Shown: positions 25,853 to 41,035 of the stretch, one piece after another
Numbering within the stretch: position 1 is the stretch's first letter
Layout: every line of letters begins with the position of its first letter
Assembly (NCBI RefSeq): GCF_027942865.1
Contig: NC_134525.1
Location: 18,847,657-18,911,656 of the forward strand
Direction of reading: 5' to 3'
Length of the DNA stretch: 64,000 nucleotides
DNA from: Odontesthes bonariensis
Lineage: Eukaryota; Chordata; Actinopteri; Atheriniformes; Atherinopsidae
Notes under the pieces: generated by a model
Told to the model about the DNA's origin: nothing
Seen by the model: only the letters and a program-made list of their open reading frames with translations
Databases searched by the model: none
Translations under genes and position numbers: made by a program

Positions 25853-27971
25853 AGGTTAAAGTAACTTGTGCTTCGAGTGGTCCAGTAGACTTGAAAAGCG
25901 GTATAAAATTAAAGTCCATTTACCATTTAAGATGAAGGGGTGGGGTCAACGTGGACATGGTGGAGGATTACAAATACTTAGGGGTGCACTTGGACCATAA
26001 ACTGGACTGGACTAAAAACAAACGCCCTCTACAGGAAGGGCCAGAGCTGTCTCTATTTTCTGAGGCAGCTGAGGTCCTTCAACATCTGTCGGACAATGCT
26101 GCGGATGTTTTATGAGTCTGTGGTGGCCAGTGCCATCCTCTATTGCTGTTGCATGCTGGGGCAGCAGACTGAAGGTGAAGGACGCCAACAGACTGAAGAA
26201 ACGCATCCCCAAGGCCAGCCACGTTGTCGGAGAGGAGCTGGACTCTCTGACAGCAGTGTCAGACAGAAGGATGCTATCCAGGATAAAATCCATGCTGGAC
26301 AATTCTGCACATCCTCTTCACAATGTGTTGGTCAGCCACAGAAGCACTTTCAGTCAGAGACTTATTGCACCACGCTGTACCACAGAGCGCCATAGGAAGT
26401 CATTCCTGCCTGTGGCCATCAAACTGTATAATTCCAGTGTCTGACAGTTATTCATCTCATCATTTATTATTTATTTATTTCATTACTTCACCATGTGTAA
26501 TAACCCGGTCATGTGCAATAATAATAATTAGGTACTGAGCAGCATTGTAAATACTGTTTATTGTATTATTGTATATATTGAGATTTTTTTTTTCCTTATC
26601 TTATTCTTATTCATCCTGACTTAATCTTTTTTCTTTTTTTCTGTAACGAGGGCACTGCAAAAAAGGAATTTCCCGCAAGGGATTAATAAGGTAATTCTGA
26701 TTCTGATTCTGAAGTTATGTTGCTAAGCCATTACGTCTGCTTTATAGCACGGGCCTATGGTCTTAAAATGTGCTCAATACAACTATAGATGAACAACAAC
26801 ACAGTATATTACAGAGTCACTATTATTTAACAAAAACTAAGCTAACTTTATTGTATTCAAAACTAGGGCAAGGCTCGGTACCAAAATATCTATGTGCATG
26901 TCAGTGCACTCTATTCTTTACCAGCACAGAATATTCTGTAAAAGTGGATAAGGGTACTATATGTGACAATATCCCAGTTTCTGTTGGGTACTCCAGTATT
27001 CTCCAGGATATCCTGAAAATTCAGGAATCCAAAACAAGGATAAGAGTCTATGCAAGTTCCTGCAAGCAAAACATGATGTTCACATGTGCAACATAAGGCC
27101 ACGCCGGTAATCTAAAAGTCCAATCAAAACCAAGATATTTGTGCACATGTATATTAGACCTGACAGCACACGTAAAACAATAAATACAGGTAGTGTAAAT
27201 GCCATAAAAACATGATTATGACATAAATAATCAGATTAATCGTGTTTTATGTTAGCTATGTTAGCTACTATTGCGAAAGATATCACGAGAGTACCGAAAA
27301 CATTCACATCACTTCATCAAACTTTCAAGAACAATTACTCTACAAAAATAAAAACAGAAAAAAGAAAAATCCTACCTTGTACTTTATCTCCTCCCTCAAG
27401 AAGCATTGTGTCGTTCTGCTTCTGCAGTTCAGTGATGTAGCGAAAAGCTTGGTCCAGTATCATGTTCTTACTCTGTATTGAAGATAAAGATTTAAAATAA
27501 AAATCACAGTCTCCTATAAAGACAATATTTGCAACTGATAATAAGAAAAACAAAACAATAACAAAAAACAATAACCGGTCACGGCAGCTCATTTCTCACC
27601 TGTTTAAGTGCCTGAGAACATGGCAGGAGATTACCAATACGGTTAATTCCTGCATTAATTTTCTCTTTTCTGTGTCTCTCAACTATTAAAAAGACAGAGA
27701 GAGAGATCTTTTAAAATCCAGTTGGACTTTAAGTTACCCCCCCAAAAAAAAGAATCACTAAGCAAAGTGGTTAGAAACAAGTGAATAACAGGAAACATTA
27801 CTTTACCTGCATTGTGAGATTCTTTGTTTTTCTTCTTTCTGCAAAAAAACCAACGCAGTCACATTTTTATGAGATCTGAATACAGATGTTAGTATACATG
27901 CTGGGTTAAAACATTAGACTTGCTTACTTCGGTTTACGACCAGGTGCCTGAGTTTCAGTCATCTCTGGCAT
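17272..27971 (-). CDS. usf3: Upstream transcription factor family member 3 (bHLH, KIAA2018)
   Basis: Six coding exons on the minus strand: 27971-27928, 27838-27807, 27682-27600, 27472-27376, 24644-19732, 19089-17272, giving 2328 aa (human about 2245). The N-terminus starts MPEMTE, followed by a lysine-rich basic region and a bHLH (about residues 14-76) with the core NAVERHRKEKINAGINRIG, then a leucine-rich coiled coil (about 87-117, EEIRRLRRQLEELRK). The 4.9-kb exon encodes a long low-complexity region rich in Ser, Thr, Gln, Pro and Val. Conserved islands include NAGSTQTTWTTLQ-like and HILPRP motifs and a Gln/His-rich part ending in a pure Gln run near 1681-1692. The extreme C-terminus, RPAHNISHILGHD then GTSAV, matches human USF3 as I remember it. 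The role is a predicted nuclear E-box binding factor, poorly characterised. The joins close in frame at all five introns; the 32-nt second exon is easily missed. Confidence 0.95.
19824..19860 (-). repeat. usf3: Pure (CAG)n tract coding polyglutamine in usf3
   Basis: About 12 uninterrupted CTG units on the plus strand read as CAG, coding about 12 Gln. They lie within a longer interrupted Gln/His-rich region (about 19824-20360 in genome coordinates). Pure CAG runs are prone to length change. Confidence 0.9.
25690..25930 (+). repeat. Common teleost interspersed repeat
   Basis: The order of motifs (AAGAAACTGAACTCC, ATCGATGTGTGAATGTGTG, a GT run, GAGTGGTCCAGTAGACT, AAAAGCGGTATAAAAT, GTCCATTTACCATTT) is that of a repeat I recognise as widespread in fish genomes. 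The class is not certain from sequence alone. Confidence 0.6.
25817..25849. repeat. (GT)n microsatellite
   Basis: A GT run of about 16 units inside the interspersed repeat of usf3 intron 4. Confidence 0.95.
25935..26715 (+). mobile_element. 5'-truncated LINE (CR1/L2/Rex-type), reverse transcriptase C-terminal remnant
   Basis: Broken frames read DYKYLGVHLDHKLDW, then YFLRQLRSFNICRTML, then SRIKSMLDN and RHRKSFLPVAIKLYN. This is the usual C-terminal order of a fish non-LTR retrotransposon ORF2. An AT-rich 3' UTR follows, ending in GGAATTTCCCGCAAGGGATT and a TGATTC-type short repeat. Frameshifts between the segments and the missing 5' part make it a dead copy. It lies antisense to usf3 in intron 4. 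Confidence 0.85.
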
Positions 27972-28800
27972 CCTGTCTCAACAGCTGCCTGAATGATAAG
28001 GTACCAGCCAACGCATTCAACAACTGGACCTTAAATATTTCCTGTGCCCGTCCTGCAAATAAAACGTATAGCAGTCGTACATATTATTAACGATTAATGA
28101 GTGTCATGTAGAGAGACAGCTGCATTGCAATACAGCAAAAGCATATGTCTTTAATCAGCTAGAAGCGATACATACAAATTATTCAATACAACAGTAGATA
28201 TCAGTAAAATTGAATATTATGTTACTCTGAGGTGTTGCTGCTAGAACTGGATGCTAACCAGCTAATGTAGATTAATTTAGCTTCACAGCCTATCTAAACT
28301 CATGGACCTTCACATTACAGCATAATTAGTTTGTTTGACGAATCGCACAAACAGTTATTTATCTTACTTTAACGTAACAGCGTCGACAAGAAACGAGGTT
28401 CAAATAAACATTAGGTCACTGAAACAGCAACAAACTAGCAAACTGAGCAATTACCTATTCAGCTAGCTTTCTGTTAGCTAGTTAGCGTAAAGCTAAAGTA
28501 GCTTAGCGTTACCTACATAATTATTAAGCAAATTAACGACGGTATCATTCGCGTCTGTTCTCATAAAACGTTACTGAAGAGTATTTTCCACCAACCACTA
28601 GACTCGGCATTTTGAAGACTGTTGGTTCCAGTGAGAACTTAGACATTGGAAGCTAAGTATTAGCTAGCAAAGCATTCAACTCAACTCATCTCTCAAAACA
28701 ATCTAGATGCACCTAAATCCGTGCAGAATAGGGAGGGCTCTGAGGGAGGTGGCAGCCAATGGAATTCCGAGTTGGAGAAGTTTCAGCCAATGACAACACA
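27972..28800 (-). promoter_or_regulatory. usf3: usf3 5' UTR and promoter region
   Basis: Upstream of the ATG, the exon runs to a clean acceptor at about 28052 (TTTGCAG on the minus strand), so a noncoding exon must lie further upstream, probably near 28600-28750. Two CCAAT boxes at 28756-28760 and 28787-28791 are 31 bp apart, a spacing seen in NF-Y promoters. No TATA box is evident. The exon 1 donor was not placed. Confidence 0.5.
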
Positions 28801-28944
28801 TGAAACGTCTCAGTAAGACGAATGCACCTATAATCAGTGATTGTACACGCAGTAAATGTATTTAATTTATTTTTCAGCATATTTCTGTGTATGCCACTTC
28901 AAGCAATTCACCATGCAAATAAACCCAAAGAAGACCAAGAAATA

Positions 28945-30254
28945 TTTTACTGCAAATAGTAATTCCTTTATTAAGACGTTTAAAAAGTCTTACAATATAG
29001 AGCTCCAGAAAAGATAAAATTCTTCAAAGAAAGGAAAACATGCGTATACTACAGTGGAGAGGACAACTCTCCTTGCATGCAGAGGGGTCGGAGCTTCCTC
29101 TGGGTAATACATTGTTAAACAAAGATCCTAGCAAAAACTTCTGCACTATCAGCTGAGGTACCTAATGAAGGTGTGTGTGTAACAACAGAAGCTGACTGAG
29201 GCAAGAAGTTAAAGGAAACCATTTTCCAAGATGGCTACATAACATCCCAAAGGTGGTGAAGAAATTGTGTCTCAAAAGACTTCCGTGTTTAGAGACACGC
29301 ATGCACACACACCTTTTAGTAATCTACCTGAAAATAATGCCCAAATAAATCCATTCAGCCAATCTATGGTTATTGATACATTCCTCACAAACAATGTAGA
29401 GTGTACATCTCAGAACCACTTCAATACTTAGTAACATTTTGTTTGGTACCCTCATTTCAGACCGTTTTCACTTTGAATTGTAAACCCAGGAGAATCCCCG
29501 AACCATTAACCATCTCATTGTGAAAAATAAAACAACAGTTGAGGGGAATTAAATTAACAGGCTGGAAATGAAAGTTATCTGGAAATTAAGAGCGGTGACC
29601 ACATTTTCCCCAACACCATTAAGCCGTTCAGCCTTCCTTATGCCCATACTGAGAACGAGGGGGGGCATTTCAGCACCTCCCCTTTGGACATGTGAACCAA
29701 GTGGTCGGACTCACTTCGCATGGATTCCAGGTAGTGAGAGATTAGTTGCATCTGTTCGATGGAAGAACTCCACGTCACACTGACCAGCTTGGACCGTGTG
29801 TCCGTCAGTGATGGTTTGTCAAACACATTTACCTCTTCAGACCAACTGCTTCCTTTTGCACAACAAAATAGATATGTCGCCATCAGGTTTCATAACCGCA
29901 TAAAAACAACTCAAATCACAAACAGTACAATCCGAAAACACCACACCCCCCCTTCCCCCCCCCCTCCACCATGTCTAAAACTGTCTGAAGTTGGCATTTT
30001 ATCTTTAGGAGCAGTTTTGGATACTCAGATTTCTTTCATTGTCAATTTTTTTTTTGCCCAAAGGAAAGGGGAGCAATAAAATATGCAAAAATCACCTTTT
30101 CAAAATAAATGCAGCATTTTTTATACTTGAAATTTGTTTTCTATTTTTTAGCGTCCTTTGAAGAAACTGTTGAATGCGTTGACCATGGGGCATTTGTCAC
30201 AGTTCTGTTTCTGAGCTGGCGGGCACATATGTGCTCTTTCCCAAAGCTGTGTCC
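28945..30254 (-). other. naa50: naa50 3' UTR
   Basis: A long noncoding stretch follows the naa50 stop. TTTATT at 28967-28972 reads AATAAA on the minus strand, with cleavage expected near 28945. It contains C-rich and T-rich runs (29944-29969, 30046-30056) and no coding exon that I could support. Confidence 0.55.
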
Positions 30255-32503
30255 CTATTCCGTCTTCTGAAGCTCTCCGCTGGGCGGTGCGCATGGACTG
30301 CGCAGGCTTTTCTGCAAAACGTGGGCATCTGCAGGCTCTATCCTCTTGTAGTAATTCTTTTTTGTTTCGATGATCTCAAACCCAAACTTCTGGTAAAAGT
30401 CAATGGCTGACTCATTGCTGATCTGCACATGACTGTGGAACAGGAAAGTAGAAGGTTCGTTAGTTGTTGGCACTTTTGGAAAATGGTTAACACAAACTAG
30501 AAATAACTTTAGCGTAAGCTAATTCTCTATATTCTCTGCTTTAAGACACTTACAGGTAAATGTTGTCAAAAGTGCCGTCCTTCTCACAGATGTTTAGCAC
30601 ATGATTTAGCATCTTTGTACCTGGGGCAATAAATGAAGGCAAAGTTTAATAGGGAAAAAAAAAAAAAAAAAACATACAAGGTGCCAATACTTTTTTGAGG
30701 TCAGAGAGTTCCTTACCAATTCCAAGTCTACGATAGGGTGCTAGACAGCCAAGTGTCATGATGTACAATCTCTTCTGGTTCTGAGAGTGGTCCACTCTGC
30801 AGCACACAGCCCCGACTGCAATGTCATTGAAGTATGCTGTAAGGAAAAAAAACATATGACAAAGACATATTTCTGAAACAACTCCAACATACAGGGACAT
30901 ACTTTGTACATATTTCACCAGAGATTGAACCCTATCTGTGATAACCCCTTTTAAATTCTCAGACTCACAACAAAGAGCGAACAATGTCTTTCTTCCGTTT
31001 TCAAGAAATCTATTCAAGTTTTATCATCTGGTAGCAAGTTACGTAGGTTATTTCTTACCTAGCTTTGCAAGCTCTCCAACTTCCAGCACATCTTTGTAAA
31101 ACTTGTCGTTGTAGCTGACAGGAAAGATGACTTGGTTCAGGCGTTTCAGCTGCTTAATGTTGTGGGGCGTAACGTCTCCCAGCTCGATCCGGCTACTGGA
31201 ACAAGAGCAAACCGGTCAAATAGCTGGCAACAGGTGCGCCATTATAGTTGAGATTATCTGACACACAAGCTTTTTAAGTAAGTTACACAGAAATTACATT
31301 TACAACAGGATTAAATATCGATATATCTTCAGGGACCTTCAAGTCCTACCAAATAAGTGTGAGTAATCGCATCATTAATCCTAAAATTGGAAAAGTAAGA
31401 ACTGCACCAGTCATTTGACTCATTTAAAAATCAAATTGCTGAAGATTTAAGAGATGCTGCTTGTATGAAAGTAAATTGAATATCTATTGCAGGTTGCTGG
31501 TCAGGCATAAGAAGTCCAAGATATCAATTTGTGCTTTTGGAAACTTTAGACAATAACTTAATCTGAAATTTTGATTGACAGCCTAAGCTGCAACACTTCC
31601 ACACAAATGACATCCAATCTAAAATGGAATTTTCAACATAAAACGGATCTTATCATCACAAAACAATATATTTGACACATGATAAAATAAAGTATTAAGT
31701 GTGTCAATTCAGGACTTGCATCACTGTTTTATAAGTGACCCTGAACGAGCACTCCACTTAGCCTTATTGAGGGGTTCACAGTGGTAAATATAGGACGGCT
31801 ACGCATCCAGAAACAGCTGATGATCACGTGTGTTGTTCACAAGGATGTACAGTAACGTCAGTGAAATCCCATCTGCACGATTTACTGACAAAAGTGATAA
31901 TCACCCCATGTCAATTAAAAATTTAGTCGCATATATTAAAGTCCAAACTTGAGGCACCACTCAATGTAATTAAAAACGTGAAACAAACCTGCTCATGAAA
32001 TACTCTAACAGATCAAGTTTCGCTAAGAAGGCTGAAACAAAGTCTGAAGTTGTAGTAGCGTAATACTGGCAACTTTTTCACCAATGTAAGTTTACAGCTG
32101 AACTTCTCCCATTACTTAGTTCACTGACTGGGCTACTTTTTGTGTAGCAGAAGTTTACAGCAAAGAGGAATCATCTGAGATCCAGGGCTGCCTTCTCAAT
32201 TTAGCTAAACTAGGTTTACTGACTCAGCTTCCAACTAGCACCTAGCAGGTTAGCTTAGCTTATTAGCGACCCAAGCGACCCTACAAACCGCTTGATATAA
32301 TAACAACATCCCTTAAAAGGCTGCTCCAGTGACGATGATGTAGTTTTTATTTTTGTCTTAAACCTAACTAAAAGTAGCTTAGCGTACTAGCTAGCCTCGT
32401 CGTCACCTCCCCGCCTCCCTTATAGAAAAAAAACAGACATGAAAAACTTTACTGGTACTAAGCTAAATATTCGTGACTCAAAAGCTCACACTCACCCTTT
32501 CAT
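30255..32503 (-). CDS. naa50: N-alpha-acetyltransferase 50 (NatE catalytic subunit)
   Basis: Five coding exons on the minus strand: 32503-32496 (only 8 nt), 31195-31059, 30836-30717, 30620-30554, 30432-30255, giving 169 aa, the same as human. The GNAT fold is clear: [19 protein letters not shown] at the N-terminus, the substrate loop with [10 protein letters not shown], the beta strand [16 protein letters not shown], the acetyl-CoA loop RRLGIGTKML (about 84-93), and [18 protein letters not shown] with [13 protein letters not shown] near the end. Naa50 acetylates N-terminal Met of nascent chains starting Met-hydrophobic, works with NatA on the ribosome and is needed for sister chromatid cohesion. 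The last 20 or so residues ([17 protein letters not shown]) differ from mammals, as is common for this tail. It is divergent from atp6v1a. Confidence 0.97.
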
Positions 32504-33690
32504 TTTAAACAGATATTATCCCTTATTTTCGAGTAAGTTGAACTTTGGCGTTGTTTTGGGTAAAAGGTAAGAATTTAGACAGAGTTGGGGTTGGGGATGC
32601 CTCCCGTTTAACCCTCCACATGTAGCTAGTTGCGATGGTTGCAGCTAGCTTAGCCGTCACACTTCTACCACGACTGTGTAGAGACTGTCAACCCTGACCC
32701 CCGCATGCGCACCAGCACTGCCGCGCGAAAAGATGACTTTTTCACCCGGTTTTAGACTCTCAAGCTGTGTTCCGTCCAGAACAAGATAATTAATTTTAAT
32801 AAAGTGGTTAACCGGAGTTCACGACATACACTACATGTCAGTAGTTAGATTTGAGAACACAGATATATTAATATCTGTGTAAGATGGGTAAGATTACAAA
32901 AGCAGGGGATTTACATCCAACCAAAAACAATAAATCAGTCCTAACTCAGGGTACAAATATCACAAATATGATAACTACTTTTATTTTAAGAAGTTTTGTT
33001 CTGCAGAAAATATGCATGTATATGTGTAAATAAACAAAACAAAACAAAACCTTTTTACAGTATATTACAAAAAGAAACAGTCCAAAACCAAGCTCCACAC
33101 ACACACACAATTTTTTTTTCAAAAACGACTTCAGAGGGAAAGGATATTTATTTCCACTAACGTAGTGTTTCTGTGACAGATAGGTTCCTGAATACACGGA
33201 ACAGAATGTGAGCGTCCATTTTGGTTCAACTGTTGCTGCAAAGATATTCAACAACAAGAGATATAAGCTAATGGTCTCCCTGGTCTAATTTATATGTAAT
33301 TACATCCACAATAATTTCCAGTCGTCTTTTACAACTATGCGTACATTAAAGTCCAAAGTGGTGTGTTTTTTTGTATGGAAAGTTTCTTTAAGTGGGTTGA
33401 ATACAAATGTGCATTTCCATATTAGTAAAGAACATAATATGTCATATTGAGGCCATATTTGTGGTTTTATGAGTGAGGACGTATATTTCTTATATGTATT
33501 TTGCTCGTGTTGTAGGCATCAGTGAACACTGCAGTGTTTAGTTTGGTAAATATTACACGTCTGATTTAATATCATAAATAATTATTTTAAAAAAATACCA
33601 ATACTAGGACTACTTAAAGCCTGGCCACACGTACACGTACCGTCTGAAGACGAATACTACTTATCTAATGTGGTCTTTCGCCACTTTAGG
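32504..33690. other. Divergent intergenic spacer between naa50 and atp6v1a
   Basis: About 1.2 kb separates the naa50 start codon from the atp6v1a promoter. The naa50 side is CpG-richer (to about 32740); the middle is AT-rich with a short AC run and poly-T/A runs. No exon is supported. Confidence 0.6.
32699..32712. promoter_or_regulatory. naa50: NRF1-like motif in the naa50 promoter
   Basis: CGCATGCGCA sits within a CpG-rich patch about 200 bp upstream of the naa50 ATG, with CCGCGCG nearby. It matches the core of the NRF1 consensus (GCGCATGCGC) with one weak flank. NRF1 sites are common in TATA-less promoters of housekeeping genes. Confidence 0.45.
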
Positions 33691-33879
33691 ATCTTTGTTG
33701 TGGTCCAGTAGCGGATCCAAAATGGCGGCAGTTGCACGGCCCCCGCGGTAAAAAAAAAAAAAAAAACTGAACAGCGAGTGAATGAAGTCAGCTGACTCCA
33801 GCCTGCTGTCACGCACCGCAGTATCCAGCGATTCTCTCTCGAGGCAAGACAGCTAAGGGGACACCTCACGACCAGACGG
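33690..33879 (+). promoter_or_regulatory. atp6v1a: atp6v1a promoter and noncoding exon 1, with YY1-like site and short uORF
   Basis: AAAATGGCGGCAG at about 33719-33731 matches the YY1 initiator consensus. The same ATG (33722) opens a 9-codon frame ending in TAA at 33749-33751. A donor lies after CCAGACG (gtaaac at 33880), consistent with a noncoding exon spliced to the exon starting at 36250. The transcription start was not established. Confidence 0.5.
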
Positions 33880-36249
33880 TAAACATGATATTTATGTTAA
33901 AATACGTCGCGCACATTATGTTGTAAATGTATACTCAGGTTTAGCCGTTGAATGGTAATGAAACCGTTTTGCTCTCTCGAAGTGATCAAACGGCAGAGGC
34001 AGCAATTTTTAACGAGGCCCACAATGCAGTCAGTGTTATTATTTCAAACGCTACCAAATAACCTACACAGCCAGCTTACAGTGTTTCTTTTCTCTGTGGG
34101 ATCAGGTTAGAATGACGGACGAAACCCAGGCTCTCCCCCCCGTGTCAATAAAGCTAGCTAGTTAACAATGTCGAGGAAACCTGTCAGATGGCATTGAAAA
34201 CAACTTCCAGGCAGAGACTCAGATGCTGTCTTATTATTTGTCATAACCAGGCTTTAATTTTTATGTCTTTGATGTCACTGAAGTAGGTCTGCTTTCAAAA
34301 TGATCAGCAGCGTTGCTTGCTTTCACTTGGTTGCAGTTCACACCTGTAATGGCAGTTTTGTGGTCATTTAACACGTCTATGCAACATTTCTGAGTTTATT
34401 CTTGCCTGCACATAATCTCTTAGTGTACCACCCCTTTGCTCAGAGGCCTGTCTGAAGTCAGGAGTAACATAAAGGACAAACAGTACTCATGTTTCCCTCG
34501 TTTACAAACTCTCTTTCTTTTCCCATTTTTAAAACAAGACAAGAGACTCGTTTCCCTCATTTAAAACCCACCACAGTAATCAAACAGCACATCAGATGAT
34601 GTATCATAGAATAGGGGTAAACTGTCTTTATTGTGACTCATGCTCATTTTCTGAAGAGAACTGTAGTCAGGTGGGAGAGCTTCTCCAGACTTTTCTGCAC
34701 GCAGTTATAGTTTGTACTTCCCAGTTTTGCAACATGCCCGTTTTCCACTTCCTCAAAGCAGCTCACAGAGTAACACCAGTCGGTCATGTGCCAAAATCAT
34801 ATGACCAAGTGTCTGTTGAAGTCTCTGTTCATCATTGTCTTTGGAAGTTGGGCGAAAATGCTTCATTAGGATGTTTCTCTTCTGAAGGGCTGTAATGAAC
34901 CTGCTAATGTTGCTGTAATAAACCTATTACAAGGTTCCTATGCAAGGAAGTTTATTGTAATTCTTTTGTGATACCATTGTTATTAGTTAAGCAGGTGGAC
35001 AGTTGTCTCTGATACGTTAATCAGTGGAATAAATACTATTATCATTCCACTATGTGCTGGCAAACTTGTACAACAAGCCCTCAGACATTCAGGCACAACC
35101 ACATGCTCAGTTTTCTTCAGATTAAACGCACAGATATCATCCTTTGGAAAGGCAGGGAATTTTCTTTTTCATTCGACACCAGAGTTTGAGTGAGACCTTA
35201 GTCGGTGTTATTACTGCAGTTCTCCTATTGTTCTGTAGGTGGAGCTGCTTTACCAAAGTAAAGATGTTGCAAGCAGCCTAGCATAAACAGGAAGATTTGT
35301 ACATCACCCACCGGGAAGGGCAAAAAGAGGACAAAGAGAGGATGAAAATCAAGGGATGCAGAAAAGATATAGTGTAAGCATCTGGGTTTGATCCACAGAG
35401 GCTGACACGTAAAAACAACTTAACTGTGCAGAGCATCTGCAGTAAGCACTATGGGGGATGGGTTTGTGTCACGACTGATGACAGCTTGAGCTTGTTTCTG
35501 CTGCATGTGTTTGCACACCACAAGATTTAGCATACATGCTATGTAGATATCTTAGAAGGGTATCACAAGAGCTAATGTGAGTCTGTTCTATGGGAGACGA
35601 GCATGCAGTGCTCGCAGGCATGTGAGGGGAAAACATCATAGCAGTAATTTGCTGCTCTGTAGGATTCCCCTCTAATGTTAGCTTGACACGTCACACGCAC
35701 GGACTGTACTAGTGGACCTGTGGTGTGTAGCTGATGGGGAGGAGTGGGAGAAGAGGAAGGTGGAGAGCTTACTGAGAAATAAGCAGTCATGAGCATCAGT
35801 GTTGCTGTATTATCTTTCAGGTTTCTGTAGATACTACAGGCATTAACGAGGTGCCAGGGCAGCACCACACAAATATTATCTTTCATTTTTATACATTTAG
35901 AGGATAATTTTTGGGAGTTAGAATACAAAATAAGCCAATGGCTTACTGGTTTATTTCTGGGCTTTAAAAGCCACTTTGGGTGAAATGTCAGGCACAGAAT
36001 GACCTGTAATGCAAGTGAAGAATTTCACCTCAAATTTACAGGAAACAAAATTGTTTTCTAAATCGAGTTGAAGCATTAAATCACCGCGTTTGTTTAGAAA
36101 AAAAGACAGAAGAAATGAAAGTTGCTGTTGTGGATTTAATTGGTTTCACGTTTGCACACAGTTGCTTTAGAGCTGCCAGCAGACACTGAACTTGATGATG
36201 TTTTCAGGGATTTTTGTCGCTCACAGGTCTGTTCTTCCCCTATTTCCAG
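33880..36249 (+). other. atp6v1a: atp6v1a intron 1 (2.4 kb)
   Basis: AT-rich unique sequence lies between the likely noncoding exon and the start-codon exon. I see no further exon and no recognisable mobile element. The acceptor at 36247-36249 (TTTCCAG) precedes 22 bases of 5' UTR. Confidence 0.55.
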
Positions 36250-36271
36250 TCAAGACTACTAATCTGCGAAG

Positions 36272-40410
<4,139 letters not shown>

Positions 40411-41035
40411 GCTCCCACTCTGACAGCCTTTCCACTTTCCATCTCTTGACCCGCTCCACTGCAGAATCACATTCCACCTATTCCCAAACCCAGTGTATGC
40501 TCCCCTGTGCTCCTTTGTGAGTGACTGCGTGTGTGTGTGTGTGCGCAATTTCATGTGGAGGGTAAAGAGAAAGATGTACTGTATTCATAATTTTTTTTTT
40601 TGGGTGGCCTCACAAAGCCATACTCTGGATCCTCTGCATGGTCACCGGTCGTGTGTATGTGTCTGTGAGAGTTAAGTGCGTGTGACAGGCAGATCTCATC
40701 GCCCTGTTTCTTCCTTTCTCCGTTTACATGATTTGTGTGTGTAGCTGTATTGATCTTCCCGAAGAGGATCGTTGGGTTGATGTATTGTAATTCACAGACC
40801 ATCTGTACAGAAGAGTATTGAATATAAATTTAATAAGATCAGTCTATTTATTGCCAGCATTTTGACGTAGAGGCTTTCCTTTTTTGTTGTTTTTAATGGT
40901 TGTGTTTCACGCTGTGCAGTGTTATGTACTTTGCTGTGTGAATGTGTAAGAGTCAGACTCTGATGTTCTGCTGTCAAACTGTTCCATCATGTTACTCCCA
41001 AAGAATTAAAACATGGGGGGGAAAACAACAACAAA
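40411..41035 (+). other. atp6v1a: atp6v1a 3' UTR with ATTAAA poly(A) signal
   Basis: About 600 bases of noncoding sequence with TG-rich segments follow the TAG. ATTAAA at 41005-41010, followed by a G run, is the best poly(A) signal. Other sites may be used. Confidence 0.55.

Larger units (their letters stand above)
24645..27375 (-). other. usf3: usf3 intron 4 (2.7 kb) with nested repeats
   Basis: No coding exon fits; the flanking exons join as Gln-Ala-Glu-Glu, matching the family. The intron holds an interspersed repeat (25690-25930) with a GT microsatellite, followed directly by a LINE fragment (25935-26715). The rest is AT-rich unique sequence. Confidence 0.75.

Noticed and set aside
26112-26444. 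110-codon plus-strand open frame in usf3 intron 4
   Set aside because: It is the C-terminal remnant of a LINE reverse transcriptase, with frameshifts upstream.
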